64,000 bases of DNA, taken from VXNE01 sp963665455. Lineage in GTDB: Bacteria > Pseudomonadota > Gammaproteobacteria > Pseudomonadales > Azotimanducaceae. Location: the NCBI GenBank assembly GCA_963665455.1, contig OY762279.1, forward strand, positions 1,984,001 to 2,048,000, written 5' to 3'. Shown in pieces: positions 1 to 9,129 of this stretch (position 1 is the first letter of the stretch; each line of letters opens with the position of its first letter). A model generated the notes under the pieces. It saw only the letters and a program-made list of their open reading frames with translations. It was not told the DNA's origin and did not search any database. Both the position numbers and the translations under genes were made by a program.

Positions 1-2490
1 GACAGCCGCCTGTTCGTACTGAAGGATCCGCGGGCCTGCCGACTGCTCGATTTCTGGATCGATGCGCTGCACGGGTTCGGCGCGGACGCCCGGGTCGTGC
101 TCCCCATTCGGAATCCCCTGGAGGTGGCGGCGTCGCTCCAGGATCGCGACGTGCTCGAACCGCCGGTCGGTCTGCTCCTTTGGCTGCGGCACGTGCTCGA
201 CGCGGAGCATGCCTCCCGGGACCGTCCCCGCGCCTTCGTGCGCTTTGAAGATCTGTTGCGGAACTGGCATCCGTTGGCGGAAACCTTGGCCCGAGATATA
301 CAAGTGTCCTGGCCTCGCCGCTCCACCACGGCAGCCCTCGAGATCGAGGCGGAACTGACCGCTTCCGGACGCCACCAGGTGCGCGACGACGCTGCGGTGG
401 CCAACAGTCCCGAGGTCTCGCGATGGGTGGAATCGACCTTCGAGATCGTGCATCGATGGACCCAAGGCGACATGCGCGACGGCGACGCGGCTCTGCTGGA
501 CGCCATCCGGGCCGCGTTCAACGAAGCAGGACCGTCCTTCGCCCGGGCCGTCGTAAGCGGCGTGCGGGCGGTGCAGCACAACCGCGGCCTCGAACGCGAA
601 GTCGGGAACCTGCAAGAGGCGCTTACGGATCGCGAGGGCCAGATCGACTCGCTGAACCGCGCCATCGCGGACCGGGACGAAAACGTGGAGTACCTAGACG
701 GCGTCGTCCGCGCCAAGGACCGGGAACTCGACGCGATGGGCGCGACGGTGACGGACCGCGACCGCCAGATCGATGCCCTCAACCACGTCGTCGCGGGGCG
801 CGACGGCGAGATCGGGACGCTCAAGGCCGAGGTCGAGACCCTGCACAAGGGCGTGTCCGACCGCGACGCCCAGATCAACGCGCTGCACGACGTGGTCGAG
901 CACCGGGACGAGGAGCTCGCAGGGGTGTACGCCTCCGCATCCTGGCGCGTCACGAAACCGCTTCGGGCCGGCAAGCAGGTGGTCCGCGACGCGGGGCACG
1001 TGGCGTTGCGGGTGGTCCGACGCCTCGTCGGCGTCATGTTGGGCGTCGCTTGGCGGCTCGTGCCCTTGCCCGCGGTACGGCGCGCGGCGCTCAAGGAGCG
1101 GGCCATGCGGGCGGTCCCCGGCTTACGGCGGCTCACCCGGGAGGGCGCGGGCGCAACGCCGGTCCGCTCCTACATACACTCCGGCTGGTTGGACCTCGCG
1201 GACCGCAACCACGAAGCCCGTGCGAATGGCGCGGGCACGCCGATCCTCTTCGACCCGGATTGGTACCTGGCGACCTATCCGGACCTTCGCGACGCCGATA
1301 TCGATCCGTTGCAGCACTACTTGAACCACGGCGCCGTCGAGGGTCGCTGGCCCGTGGATCTGGATCCCGCGGACGTCGATCCAACGATCCAGGCCCTGCA
1401 CCGGCTGGATCCGGCCTCCGAGGAAGCGGACGCCTTCGATGCCGCGTTCTGCCGCGTCCTCCATCCGGAACTCGCGGGCCTAAGCGACCCGGAACTGGCC
1501 CTGATTTGCGGACCGGACGGCGAACGCGTCGGCTCCAAGGGCGCGTTCGTGGCCGAAATCTGCGACAACCCCCGGGAGATCCCCCTCGACTTCAACGCGG
1601 CGGAGTACATCCGCCTGTACCCGGACCTCCGCTGGCTCGCCGACCAGTCTCCGCTCGAAGCCTTGCGCCACTACATGCGCCACGGCCGCTTCGAACCGCG
1701 CCTGCACACGCTGCGCACGGACCCGGCGGAGGCCGCGGGGGCCGCAACGGACGGCGTGGAAGCGAGCGAACCGAGGCGCAGCGAGCGCCCGCTTTGCATC
1801 TTGGCCCACGTCTACTACCCGGAGTTGTGGGAAGAGCTGGCCGGCTATCTCGGCAATCTCCCGGCGGACCGCTTCGACCTCTACGTCAACCTCGTCGACG
1901 ACACGTTCGACCCGGCGTTGCTCGCCCGCATCCGGGGCCAGTTCCCCGCCGCCCGCATCTACATCAGCGAGAACGTGGGCCGCGACATCGGCGGGCACTT
2001 CCACGTCCTCCGCAACCTGCGCATCGCGGACTACGCGCTCTTCTGCCTGCTGCACACGAAGAAGAGCCCGCACATGGCCGAGGGCGAGGTGCAGCGGTGG
2101 CGCCGGAAGCTCCTCGAACCGCTGCTGGGCACCCGGGCATGCGCCGCGGAAAACCTCCGGACGATGCTCGACGACGAGGGCATCGGCTTACTCGGCTCGG
2201 CGCGCTGCCGCTACACGGAGATGAACGCGAACGAGGAGAAGTATGGGCAGTTGCTGGAACGGATGGGGATTGCCCGGGATTCGGCCGAGGTGGAGTTTCT
2301 CTCGGGCACCATGATGTTCCTGCGGGCCGACGTGTTGGAGCGGGTCTTCGAGACGGCCCATGACCAGGCCTTCGAGCGAAGCGACGCCCGAGTTGTCGAG
2401 GGCGACCCCGACGGGGCTTGGGCGCACGCCGTCGAGCGGGTGTTCGGGGCCGTGGTCCGCGACATGGGCTATCGGTTCGAGTGGCGCTGA
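1..2490 (+). CDS. Sulfotransferase-like / coiled-coil / rhamnan-synthesis-F multidomain protein (5' truncated)
   Basis: The frame is open from base 1, so the true start lies left of the window; 829 residues are visible. Residues 1 to about 100 look like the end of a sulfotransferase fold, with a KDPR motif at residues 8-11 and an IRNP motif of the PAPS-binding type. About 195-310 is a heptad-like coiled coil built of recurring 'DRDxxID' units. Two copies of the 'YPDLR...HYxxHG' module found in large glycan-synthesis proteins lie near 417-450 and 530-565. From about 598 to the end it resembles RgpF (rhamnan synthesis protein F), with 'NVGRDIGG' and 'HTKKSPH' motifs. It is followed 12 bases later by a glycosyltransferase. 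The likely role is synthesis and possibly sulfation of a surface glycan; the substrate is unknown. Confidence 0.75.
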   Translation, partial: DSRLFVLKDPRACRLLDFWIDALHGFGADARVVLPIRNPLEVAASLQDRDVLEPPVGLLLWLRHVLDAEHASRDRPRAFVRFEDLLRNWHPLAETLARDIQVSWPRRSTTAALEIEAELTASGRHQVRDDAAVANSPEVSRWVESTFEIVHRWTQGDMRDGDAALLDAIRAAFNEAGPSFARAVVSGVRAVQHNRGLEREVGNLQEALTDREGQIDSLNRAIADRDENVEYLDGVVRAKDRELDAMGATVTDRDRQIDALNHVVAGRDGEIGTLKAEVETLHKGVSDRDAQINALHDVVEHRDEELAGVYASASWRVTKPLRAGKQVVRDAGHVALRVVRRLVGVMLGVAWRLVPLPAVRRAALKERAMRAVPGLRRLTREGAGATPVRSYIHSGWLDLADRNHEARANGAGTPILFDPDWYLATYPDLRDADIDPLQHYLNHGAVEGRWPVDLDPADVDPTIQALHRLDPASEEADAFDAAFCRVLHPELAGLSDPELALICGPDGERVGSKGAFVAEICDNPREIPLDFNAAEYIRLYPDLRWLADQSPLEALRHYMRHGRFEPRLHTLRTDPAEAAGAATDGVEASEPRRSERPLCILAHVYYPELWEELAGYLGNLPADRFDLYVNLVDDTFDPALLARIRGQFPAARIYISENVGRDIGGHFHVLRNLRIADYALFCLLHTKKSPHMAEGEVQRWRRKLLEPLLGTRACAAENLRTMLDDEGIGLLGSARCRYTEMNANEEKYGQLLERMGIARDSAEVEFLSGTMMFLRADVLERVFETAHDQAFERSDARVVEGDPDGAWAHAVERVFGAVVRDMGYRFEWR

Positions 2491-2502
2491 GGCGGAACGA
2501 TC

Positions 2503-3663
2503 ATGCGCATCGTCGTCGTGTGTCACGAAGGGAGCCTGACCGGCGCGCCGCGTATCGGTTTCGACATCGCCGCCTCGCTGGCCGAACGCCACGAGACGAC
2601 GTTGCTCGTGAAGCGGGGCGGGCCGCTGATCGACTTTCCCCGCTACGCGGGCTTGCGCGACGGCTATCGGTGCCTGGACACTAGCCATGAGGTGTCCAAC
2701 CAGACCTATCGGCAGCGCGTGGAGGGTGCCAGGGCCGTGCTCGAGGATCTCGGGCCGGATCTGCTCTACGTCAACTCCGTCGCCTCGGGAGAGTGGTGCG
2801 AGGCCGGCGCGCGCGCCGGGGTGCCGGTCGCCCTGCACACCCACGAGACCCGGGACAGCCTGCCGGGGCTGCTGTCGGGCGTATGTACCCCCCGAGTGCT
2901 TCGCTGGACGGACCTGTTGATCGGCGCGTCCCGAGGCGCGATCGAGGATATCGAGGAACTCACCGGCACGACCGTGCGCAGGCACTTCGAGTTGGGCATC
3001 TTCGTCGATGCGGACACGGTGCTGGAGCAAAGCAAGGCGCAGGTTCTTCCGCCCGTCACCGCCGACGGGACGCCGCTTCCGGATGGCGACGCTAGCGAGC
3101 GCCGGACGGTGGGCATGTGCGGACTGGCGCAACCGCGCAAGGGAGCGGATTTGTTCTTCGAGGTGGCCAAGCGACTGCCTGACCACGATTTCGTGTGGAT
3201 CGGGCCGTGGGCACCGCCCGAGACGGACCTGAACGGGGCGACGGTGGAGCGCTTCGGGAAGGAACGTCTGCCGAACTTCTACGTCACGGGCCTGGTCGAC
3301 AACCCCTACGCGCACCTGCGCCGCATCGATGCATTCGTGCTCACCTCCCGGGAGGATCCAAACCCCTTGGTCATCGCCGAGGCGTTGTTGCTCGGCAAGG
3401 CCGTGCTCGCGTTCTCCGGAACGGGGGCGAGCGCGGCCGCCCTGGCGCGCTTCGGATACGCGTTCACCGGACCGCCGGACGTGGACCGCATCGCCAACGC
3501 GTTGCCCGGCATCTTCGCCCACGATGGGCAGCGCGAGGGACGGGAGAATCCGCTGCCTGAAGTCCGCGCCGAGTACGACGGGGCCGAGAAGCTGCGCACC
3601 CTCGAAGAGGCCTTGGAACGGCTAGCCGGAACATCTGCCGCGCCGTCGGCGGCCGTGGGCTGA
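2503..3663 (+). CDS. Glycosyltransferase family 4 protein
   Basis: This 386-residue protein has the two-Rossmann GT-B layout. The N-terminal half starts 'MRIVVVCHEGS' with a 'TGAP' loop. The C-terminal half has the family's nucleotide-sugar region, 'GLAQPRKGADLF' and then 'SREDPNPLVIAEAL', which corresponds to the acidic donor-binding motif. It probably transfers a sugar from a nucleotide donor onto the growing polysaccharide at the cytoplasmic face. A purine-rich stretch (gaggcgg) precedes the ATG, and the gene follows the RgpF-like gene by 12 bases, so they are probably co-transcribed. Donor and acceptor cannot be told from sequence. Confidence 0.85.
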   Translation: MRIVVVCHEGSLTGAPRIGFDIAASLAERHETTLLVKRGGPLIDFPRYAGLRDGYRCLDTSHEVSNQTYRQRVEGARAVLEDLGPDLLYVNSVASGEWCEAGARAGVPVALHTHETRDSLPGLLSGVCTPRVLRWTDLLIGASRGAIEDIEELTGTTVRRHFELGIFVDADTVLEQSKAQVLPPVTADGTPLPDGDASERRTVGMCGLAQPRKGADLFFEVAKRLPDHDFVWIGPWAPPETDLNGATVERFGKERLPNFYVTGLVDNPYAHLRRIDAFVLTSREDPNPLVIAEALLLGKAVLAFSGTGASAAALARFGYAFTGPPDVDRIANALPGIFAHDGQREGRENPLPEVRAEYDGAEKLRTLEEALERLAGTSAAPSAAVG

Positions 3664-3676
3664 CCGCCCGACTCCG

Positions 3677-4255
3677 ATGGACATCCAGCCCACCGAGATC
3701 GCCGACGTGAAGGTGTTGGTGCCCGTGCGCCACGGCGACCACCGGGGCTTCTTCTCGGAGGTCTACAACCGCGAGCGGCTCGAAGCGGCCGGCATCTCCA
3801 TCGACTTCGTGCAGGACAACCACTCCCGCTCGGCCGAACGCGGCACCGTACGCGGCCTACACTTTCAGGTGCCGCCATTCGCGCAGGCCAAGCTGGTGCG
3901 CGTGGTTCGCGGTGCCGTGTTCGATGTCGCCGTGGACCTGCGCCGGGGCTCGCCCACCTTCGGCCGGCACGTGACCGTGACCCTGAGCGCCGACGACGGC
4001 AACCAAGTGTTGGTCCCCGCCGGCTTCGCCCATGGGCTGATGACGCTGGAGGCCGACACGGAAGTCGTCTACAAGGTGAGCGAGCACTACGCACCGGACC
4101 ACGACCGGGGCATCCTCTGGAACGACCCGGCCCTCGGGATCGAATGGCCGATCCCCACGGCGGGGGCGGTGCTCTCCGACAAGGACCGCGCCCAGCCGGT
4201 GCTTGCGGACTTCGAGACGCCCTTCGCGTACCGTGCCGCGCCGGCGGCGGTCTGA
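3677..4255 (+). CDS. rfbC: dTDP-4-dehydrorhamnose 3,5-epimerase
   Basis: RfbC converts dTDP-4-keto-6-deoxy-glucose to dTDP-4-keto-L-rhamnose, the third step of dTDP-L-rhamnose synthesis. The 192-residue protein is full length for this cupin-fold family. Visible signatures are 'VQDNHS' followed by 'GTVRGLHFQ' containing the catalytic His, 'KLVRVVRGAVFDVAVDLR', and 'VPAGFAHG'. It starts 14 bases after the preceding glycosyltransferase. A rhamnose reductase domain is encoded two genes downstream, and the thymidylyltransferase rfbA lies about 30 kb away on the other strand. Confidence 0.95.
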   Translation: MDIQPTEIADVKVLVPVRHGDHRGFFSEVYNRERLEAAGISIDFVQDNHSRSAERGTVRGLHFQVPPFAQAKLVRVVRGAVFDVAVDLRRGSPTFGRHVTVTLSADDGNQVLVPAGFAHGLMTLEADTEVVYKVSEHYAPDHDRGILWNDPALGIEWPIPTAGAVLSDKDRAQPVLADFETPFAYRAAPAAV

Positions 4256-4285
4256 GACGATGTATCCGCACTCACGGGAGGCCAC

Positions 4286-5308
4286 GTGACCCGCGTGCTG
4301 GTGACCGGCGCGGGTGGCTACATCGGCAGCGTTCTCACCCCGATGTTGCTGGACGCGGGATACGACGTGTGCGCCGTCGACCGCTTCTTCTTCGGCCGCG
4401 ACGTGCTCAAGCCCCATCCCCGCCTGGAGGTCCTGGTGGAGGACAGCCGCCGGCTCGCGCCGGCGTGTTTCGCCGACATCGACGCGGTGATCGATCTCGT
4501 CGCCATCTCGAACGACCCGTCCGGTGAACTGTTCCGCGACGCGACCCTCGCCATCAATCACGAGAGCCGCGTCCGCTCGGCGCGGCTCGCCAGGGAAGCC
4601 GGGGCCGAGCGCTACATCCTCCCCTCCTCGTGCAGCATCTACGGCTTCCAGGAACCGGGCGTCGTCGCGGATGAGGCCGCGCCGCCGCGTCCCCTGACCA
4701 CCTACGCCCGCGCCAACGAAATGGCCGAGCGCGGCGTGATGGCCCTGGCCGACGATGCCTTCTGCGTCGTCGTGCTGCGTCAGGCCACGGTGTTCGGACT
4801 CTCCCCGCGCATGCGTTTCGATCTCGCGATCAACGGCATGACCTATGGCGCCTGGAAGACGGGCAAGCTGCCCCTGATGCGGGACGGCACCCAGTGGCGC
4901 CCGATGATCCACGTCCGCGACACCGCCCGGGCGCAGATCTTCATGCTCGAAGCCGATCATGAACGGGTGAACGGAGAGATCTTCAACGTGGGTTCCGCCG
5001 ACGAGACGTGGCAGATCGGGCCGCTCGGCGAAGTCGTCGCGTCCTCCGTGCCGAACGAGGCCGAGATCGAGTGGTATGGCGATCCGGACCATCGTAGCTA
5101 TCGCGTGTCGTTCGACAAGATCGAGGGCTTGGGCTACCGCACGCAGTGGAGCGCGGCGGATGGCGTGGCCGAGATCTGCGAGGCGTTGGCGGCCGGGACG
5201 GTGGACCGGACGCCGGAAACCATCACCCTCGACTGGTACAAGCAACTCGTGCATTGGCAGCGCCTGATTCGGGGCGTGGAGATGTACGGCGGGATCGTGG
5301 AGATATGA
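4286..5308 (+). CDS. NAD-dependent sugar epimerase/dehydratase (extended SDR)
   Basis: A 340-residue extended short-chain dehydrogenase with the Rossmann motif 'TGAGGYIGS' at the N terminus and 'RQATVFG' and 'NVGSADE' further on. It starts with GTG behind a clear gggagg ribosome site at about 4276-4282. The stop overlaps the next start (ATGA, 5305-5308), implying translational coupling. The usual active-site YxxxK reads 'YARAN', so Asn occupies the Lys position; this may be a family trait rather than a defect. It probably makes or modifies a nucleotide-activated sugar for the glycan built by this locus. It could be an epimerase, 4,6-dehydratase or reductase; I do not assign it as RfbB. Confidence 0.75.
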   Translation: MTRVLVTGAGGYIGSVLTPMLLDAGYDVCAVDRFFFGRDVLKPHPRLEVLVEDSRRLAPACFADIDAVIDLVAISNDPSGELFRDATLAINHESRVRSARLAREAGAERYILPSSCSIYGFQEPGVVADEAAPPRPLTTYARANEMAERGVMALADDAFCVVVLRQATVFGLSPRMRFDLAINGMTYGAWKTGKLPLMRDGTQWRPMIHVRDTARAQIFMLEADHERVNGEIFNVGSADETWQIGPLGEVVASSVPNEAEIEWYGDPDHRSYRVSFDKIEGLGYRTQWSAADGVAEICEALAAGTVDRTPETITLDWYKQLVHWQRLIRGVEMYGGIVEI

Positions 5309-7389
5309 AGGTCGTCCTACTGGGGCCGAACGGGCAACTCGGGCACGACATTCGCGCCGCCCACGCGGAGGCGGGGGCGCCCTTCGAGTTGGTGCCGGTG
5401 GGCCGCGACGTGCTGGACGTGACGGACCCGGATCTGGAAGCACGTCTGATGGAGCGCTCCTTCGACATGCTGGTGAACTGCACCGGCTACCACAAGACCG
5501 ACGAGGTGGAGGACCACGCCGCGCTGGCTTTCGCCGTCAACGCCCACGCGGTGCAGCGGATGGCTAGGGCCTGCGAACGTCACCGCGCACGGCTGGTGCA
5601 CGTGAGCACGGACTACGTGTTCGGGGGCGACACGGACCGCGCCGCGCCGTTGCGCGAGGACGACCCGATCGCGCCGGTCAACGTATACGGGGCCTCGAAG
5701 GCACTCGGGGAGACCCTGGCGCGGCTCGCCTGCGAGGACGTGGTGGTGCTGCGCGTCGCGTCCTTGTTCGGCGTGGCGGGGGCCAGCGGGAAGGGCGGCA
5801 ATTTCGTCGAGACGATGTTGCGGTTGGCTCGCGAGCGCGGGGCGCTGACAGTCGTGGACGATCAGGTGATGTCGCCCACGGCGACGGCGGATGTGGCGCG
5901 GGTCGTCGTGCGGCTATTGTCGGAAGGGTGCGAGGCGGGCTGCTATCACGTCGTGAACAGCGGCGCGGCCACTTGGTGCGGGTTTGCCCGGGAGATCGTC
6001 CGGCAGGCGGGCGTGGACGCGGAGGTGACGCCCTGCACGAGCGAGGAGTTTCCGACGCGGGCGATGCGGCCCCGGTACAGCGTGTTGGATAATGGGAAGA
6101 TGGCGGCGCGGTTTGGGGGGCTGGGGGCGTGGGAGGAGGCGTTGGAGCGTTATGTTTGCGCACGCGGTCAGCGCGGCTCATGGAAGGGTGCGAGTACGCC
6201 GGCATCACCTTCGGTCGGCGCGTTCGTCCTCGGTCAGCCTGTTGCGGCGGACAGCGCGTTCGACACGACCGAAACCCTGTACCGCAAAGTCGGCAACACC
6301 GGCAACCTGGCGTTCGCGCGAGCCATTTATGAGCACCTTGGCGGCGAAAGTGCGGGCGTCGACGTAGTCGAGTGGTCAGCTACCAACGAGCGCGTGGAAG
6401 GTGCTGGACGAGTCGGGGTCATCCCGGCGGCCAACCAACTCGGCCGGCACACAGATTTCGCCTGGTTGGCCCGTCGCTGGTCCGATCTGGACGTACGAAT
6501 GGTCATGATCGGCCTTGGTGCCCAAGGACCCAACGAGGAGCACATCCCCGAAGTTTCCGAGGGAACGCTGCGCTGGATTGAGGGCATTGCGAATCACGCT
6601 CCCGCCGATGGCCCCAACATTGGCGTTCGGGGAGCGTATTCGTTACGTGTCCTGGAGCACTTTGGATTGGCCGACCGAGCCACGGTCCTAGGTTGTCCTT
6701 CGCTGTTCCTCAGCCCCAACCCGAGTCTCGGGCGAGACGTTGCCGATAGGATGGGCGTGCTCGAACGCGTAGCCGTGGTTGCCGGCCACTTTGGATGGAA
6801 ACGGCTTTGGCGCCTGGAAGCGTCCTTGGCCAAATTAGTCGACGACAGCCACGGCTCGTATGTCGGGCAAGCACCGTTGGAAATGGTCATGCTCACACGC
6901 GGCGAGGCGGACCAGATGGCCGACGAAGCATTGTCGCGCTGCAGGGACTTCATTTGTCCGGATATGTCCCTGCCGAGCTTCGCGAAGTGGAGCCGCGAGC
7001 ACGGTAACGTTTTCTTCGACATCTCCCATTGGCTGGAACACTATCGCCGGTTCGACATCGTGGTTGGCACGCGCATCCATGGCACCCTCCTCGCGCTCCA
7101 AGCGGGTGTGCCCGCGTTGTGCATCGCCCACGATGTCCGCACGACGGAAATGTGCCGCACGATGGGTGTGCCTTTCGTTCCAGCGAACGATGTGCTCGAT
7201 GGGGTCACGCGTGAGCAAGTGGCCACGCTCGTCCGAGAGCGCTTCGATCCCGATGCGTTTGACGCGAACAGGCTCCGGCTATGCAGTAACTATGTGGAGT
7301 TCTTGCGCAACAACACCATTGAGCCGGTGCCTTGGCTGGTGGCCTTGGCCAGGGCGGCGGCGCAAGGCGCGGCGCGAACGGCGGACTAA
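5305..7389 (+). CDS. Fusion: dTDP-4-dehydrorhamnose reductase (RfbD) + polysaccharide pyruvyltransferase
   Basis: One 694-residue frame. Residues 1 to about 285 are RfbD-like: 'GPNGQLG' nucleotide loop, 'STDYVFGG', and 'YGASKALGE' with the YxxxK pair. This part reduces dTDP-4-keto-rhamnose to dTDP-L-rhamnose. A short Ser/Gly/Pro-rich linker follows, near bases 6160-6220. The remaining ~390 residues resemble the polysaccharide pyruvyltransferase family, with 'KVGNTGNLAFARAIYEHLG', 'GVRGAYSLRVLEHFG', 'GCPSLFL' and 'VGTRIHGTLLALQAGVPAL'. Such enzymes add pyruvate ketals to sugars. It is coupled to the upstream SDR by a 4-base overlap. A sequencing error or old frameshift joining two genes near 6165-6185 is a possible alternative (an ATG in another frame lies at 6180). 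Confidence 0.75.
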   Translation: MKVVLLGPNGQLGHDIRAAHAEAGAPFELVPVGRDVLDVTDPDLEARLMERSFDMLVNCTGYHKTDEVEDHAALAFAVNAHAVQRMARACERHRARLVHVSTDYVFGGDTDRAAPLREDDPIAPVNVYGASKALGETLARLACEDVVVLRVASLFGVAGASGKGGNFVETMLRLARERGALTVVDDQVMSPTATADVARVVVRLLSEGCEAGCYHVVNSGAATWCGFAREIVRQAGVDAEVTPCTSEEFPTRAMRPRYSVLDNGKMAARFGGLGAWEEALERYVCARGQRGSWKGASTPASPSVGAFVLGQPVAADSAFDTTETLYRKVGNTGNLAFARAIYEHLGGESAGVDVVEWSATNERVEGAGRVGVIPAANQLGRHTDFAWLARRWSDLDVRMVMIGLGAQGPNEEHIPEVSEGTLRWIEGIANHAPADGPNIGVRGAYSLRVLEHFGLADRATVLGCPSLFLSPNPSLGRDVADRMGVLERVAVVAGHFGWKRLWRLEASLAKLVDDSHGSYVGQAPLEMVMLTRGEADQMADEALSRCRDFICPDMSLPSFAKWSREHGNVFFDISHWLEHYRRFDIVVGTRIHGTLLALQAGVPALCIAHDVRTTEMCRTMGVPFVPANDVLDGVTREQVATLVRERFDPDAFDANRLRLCSNYVEFLRNNTIEPVPWLVALARAAAQGAARTAD

Positions 7390-8414
7390 GGCTTGGGAAC
7401 GTCCCCCGGGGGATCCATGGAGGCGCGTAGCTCCTCGATCTCCTTGTGGAGATTGAAAATCTGTAGCAACAGGAGCTGTCGCTCGAAAACGTCCTGGGAC
7501 ATCCGAGGGCGATCACTCGGTGGACGTTGGGCTCGAAACAGAGGGCGCTTGACGTGCGGTACGTATCGGCGACGGAAACGTTCATTGGCCTGTGCGTAGA
7601 CGCTCATGACGGCGTGGGCCTCCTCGTCGGTGAGTAGCCGCGGGTCGCCTGCCACCAGATCGACGAGGTCGGGCGCGAGCTTGCGCAAGCTCTCGTAGAA
7701 CGCGTGGTCGTGAGGTCCGTCGAAGAGATACTCCGCACCCTCGATCATGCGGCTCAGCATGGGACTCAAGCTGGGGTTCGCTTCGCCTGGGGCGGTGAGG
7801 CCTTCGGGATCCTGGCCGAGCGCGTCGCAGAAATCCAGAAACACGTCTCCTCCGACGAGTCGTTCCCGGTCATAGACGCGGACGGTGATTCGGTCGTCGC
7901 CGAACGCGGTGGACCAAGGCTCCAGCGTTGCGCCCCAATTGCCGCGTACACCTATGCTCTTGATCATCCACGCGAGCAGCGAGCCACCGAGCTTGATGTC
8001 CCATTGCTGCCAAGATGCCTCAAGGAAGTCGTCTTGTCTTCTAACGTACATCAGGATGCGAATATCGAAGCGCTCGGCTAGGTCGGCGAACAACTTCTCA
8101 AAGCCCATCGGATTCGATAGGTTCTCGGCGGATAGCACGATCGTGGAAGCCGCGTGGGCGTCTGCCGCCGCTTCGAGCAGGTCGCCGAGCCCCGGGATCG
8201 GGTTTGCCTGGCGGTCGCGCACGCTCGTCTCGAAGAAGCTCGCTTGCGTGCCGGTCACCTCGGATTCGGGGCGAAGGTCCGAAGTCGGCACGGCCACGCC
8301 CCGGGATGCCAACTCCCGCCAGTTGAGCCGCAAGGCCCTCTGGATCGCCGAACTGCCCCCCTTGGGGCAGCCGATGTGTATCAGCAGGGTTCGCTTTCCG
8401 TTCGGCTGCGGCAT
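7386..8414 (-). CDS. Sulfotransferase-like protein
   Basis: A 342-residue protein when started at the ATG at 8414, 20 bases after wzt. A start at 8501 would overlap wzt and adds residues without conserved character. Near the N terminus 'LIHIGCPKGGSSAIQRAL' matches the PAPS-binding loop of sulfotransferases, and 'LMYVRRQDDFLEASWQQW' resembles the 3'-phosphate-binding segment. The C terminus is charged. It is downstream of and co-oriented with wzm-wzt, and its end overlaps the convergent RfbD fusion gene by four bases. It is probably a cytoplasmic carbohydrate sulfotransferase that decorates the exported glycan. Confidence 0.6.
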   Translation of the reverse strand: MPQPNGKRTLLIHIGCPKGGSSAIQRALRLNWRELASRGVAVPTSDLRPESEVTGTQASFFETSVRDRQANPIPGLGDLLEAAADAHAASTIVLSAENLSNPMGFEKLFADLAERFDIRILMYVRRQDDFLEASWQQWDIKLGGSLLAWMIKSIGVRGNWGATLEPWSTAFGDDRITVRVYDRERLVGGDVFLDFCDALGQDPEGLTAPGEANPSLSPMLSRMIEGAEYLFDGPHDHAFYESLRKLAPDLVDLVAGDPRLLTDEEAHAVMSVYAQANERFRRRYVPHVKRPLFRAQRPPSDRPRMSQDVFERQLLLLQIFNLHKEIEELRASMDPPGDVPKP

Positions 8415-8433
8415 AGTGGCGGCATCCTCGCCC

Positions 8434-9129
8434 TCAGGTATCCTTCGGGTCAACGCGGCTGGCGGCACGATAGTCGGCGACGACTCGATCAATGTCGCCA
8501 CACCCGCGTATCCTACCGCCGTCCAACCAAATGACGTGGTCGCACACGCGCTTGACCATGTTGATGTTGTGTGTGACGTAGACGATGGCCTTCTCTTGGG
8601 TGAAGCGGTCCAGCATGATTTGCCGCGATCGTTCCTGAAACTCCCGATCTCCCACGCTGAACACCTCGTCGAGGAGCAGCACGTCGGGATCGAGGCTGAT
8701 GGCCGTGGAGAAGCAGAGCCTGCTTCGCATGCCGGAGGAGTAGGTGCTGACGCGCCGGTGGATCGCTTCGCCGAGCCCCGACATCTCGGTGACGGCCTCG
8801 ACTCGAGAGGCTGCCTCCTTGCGTGAGAGCCCCATCAGCATGCCGTGCATGACGACGTTGTGGACCCCGGAGAGCTCGCCGTCGAAACCGGCGTTCAGGG
8901 ACAGTAGCGCGGTGGACATGCCTTCCTGATCCACGACGCCGGCGTTCGGGTTCAGAACGCCCGCCAACACGCGTAACAACGTGGTCTTGCCCGCACCGTT
9001 TCGGCCGAGCACGCCGAGCTTGTCGCCCGGCTTGACCTCCAGCGACACGTCCGTCAGCGCGGGGACGGCGGGCGTCGGCGAGAACCAGCGGTACTCGGAG
9101 TAGACGACCGATACGTTCGACAGTCGCAT
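8434..9129 (-). CDS. wzt: Polysaccharide ABC transporter ATP-binding protein
   Basis: A 231-residue ABC ATPase. Motifs in order are Walker A 'GRNGAGKTT', the signature 'YSSGMRSRLCFS', Walker B 'VLLLDEVFSVGD', and the switch region 'YVTHNINMV'. It powers export of a lipid-linked O-polysaccharide or capsule across the inner membrane with Wzm. It lacks the C-terminal carbohydrate-binding domain of long Wzt proteins, so chain-end recognition probably resembles short KpsT/TagH types. The ATG at 9129 shares one base with the stop of wzm (TAATG), indicating coupling. A longer frame to 9180 would run into wzm and is rejected. Confidence 0.9.
   Translation of the reverse strand: MRLSNVSVVYSEYRWFSPTPAVPALTDVSLEVKPGDKLGVLGRNGAGKTTLLRVLAGVLNPNAGVVDQEGMSTALLSLNAGFDGELSGVHNVVMHGMLMGLSRKEAASRVEAVTEMSGLGEAIHRRVSTYSSGMRSRLCFSTAISLDPDVLLLDEVFSVGDREFQERSRQIMLDRFTQEKAIVYVTHNINMVKRVCDHVIWLDGGRIRGCGDIDRVVADYRAASRVDPKDT

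Noticed and set aside
3857..5443. Long minus-strand open frame (528 codons) opposite rfbC and the SDR gene
   Set aside because: It is antisense to two clear genes and shows no domain; long shadow frames are common in GC-rich DNA.
7885..8826. Plus-strand 313-codon frame
   Set aside because: Antisense to the sulfotransferase-like gene and wzt; no recognisable protein features.
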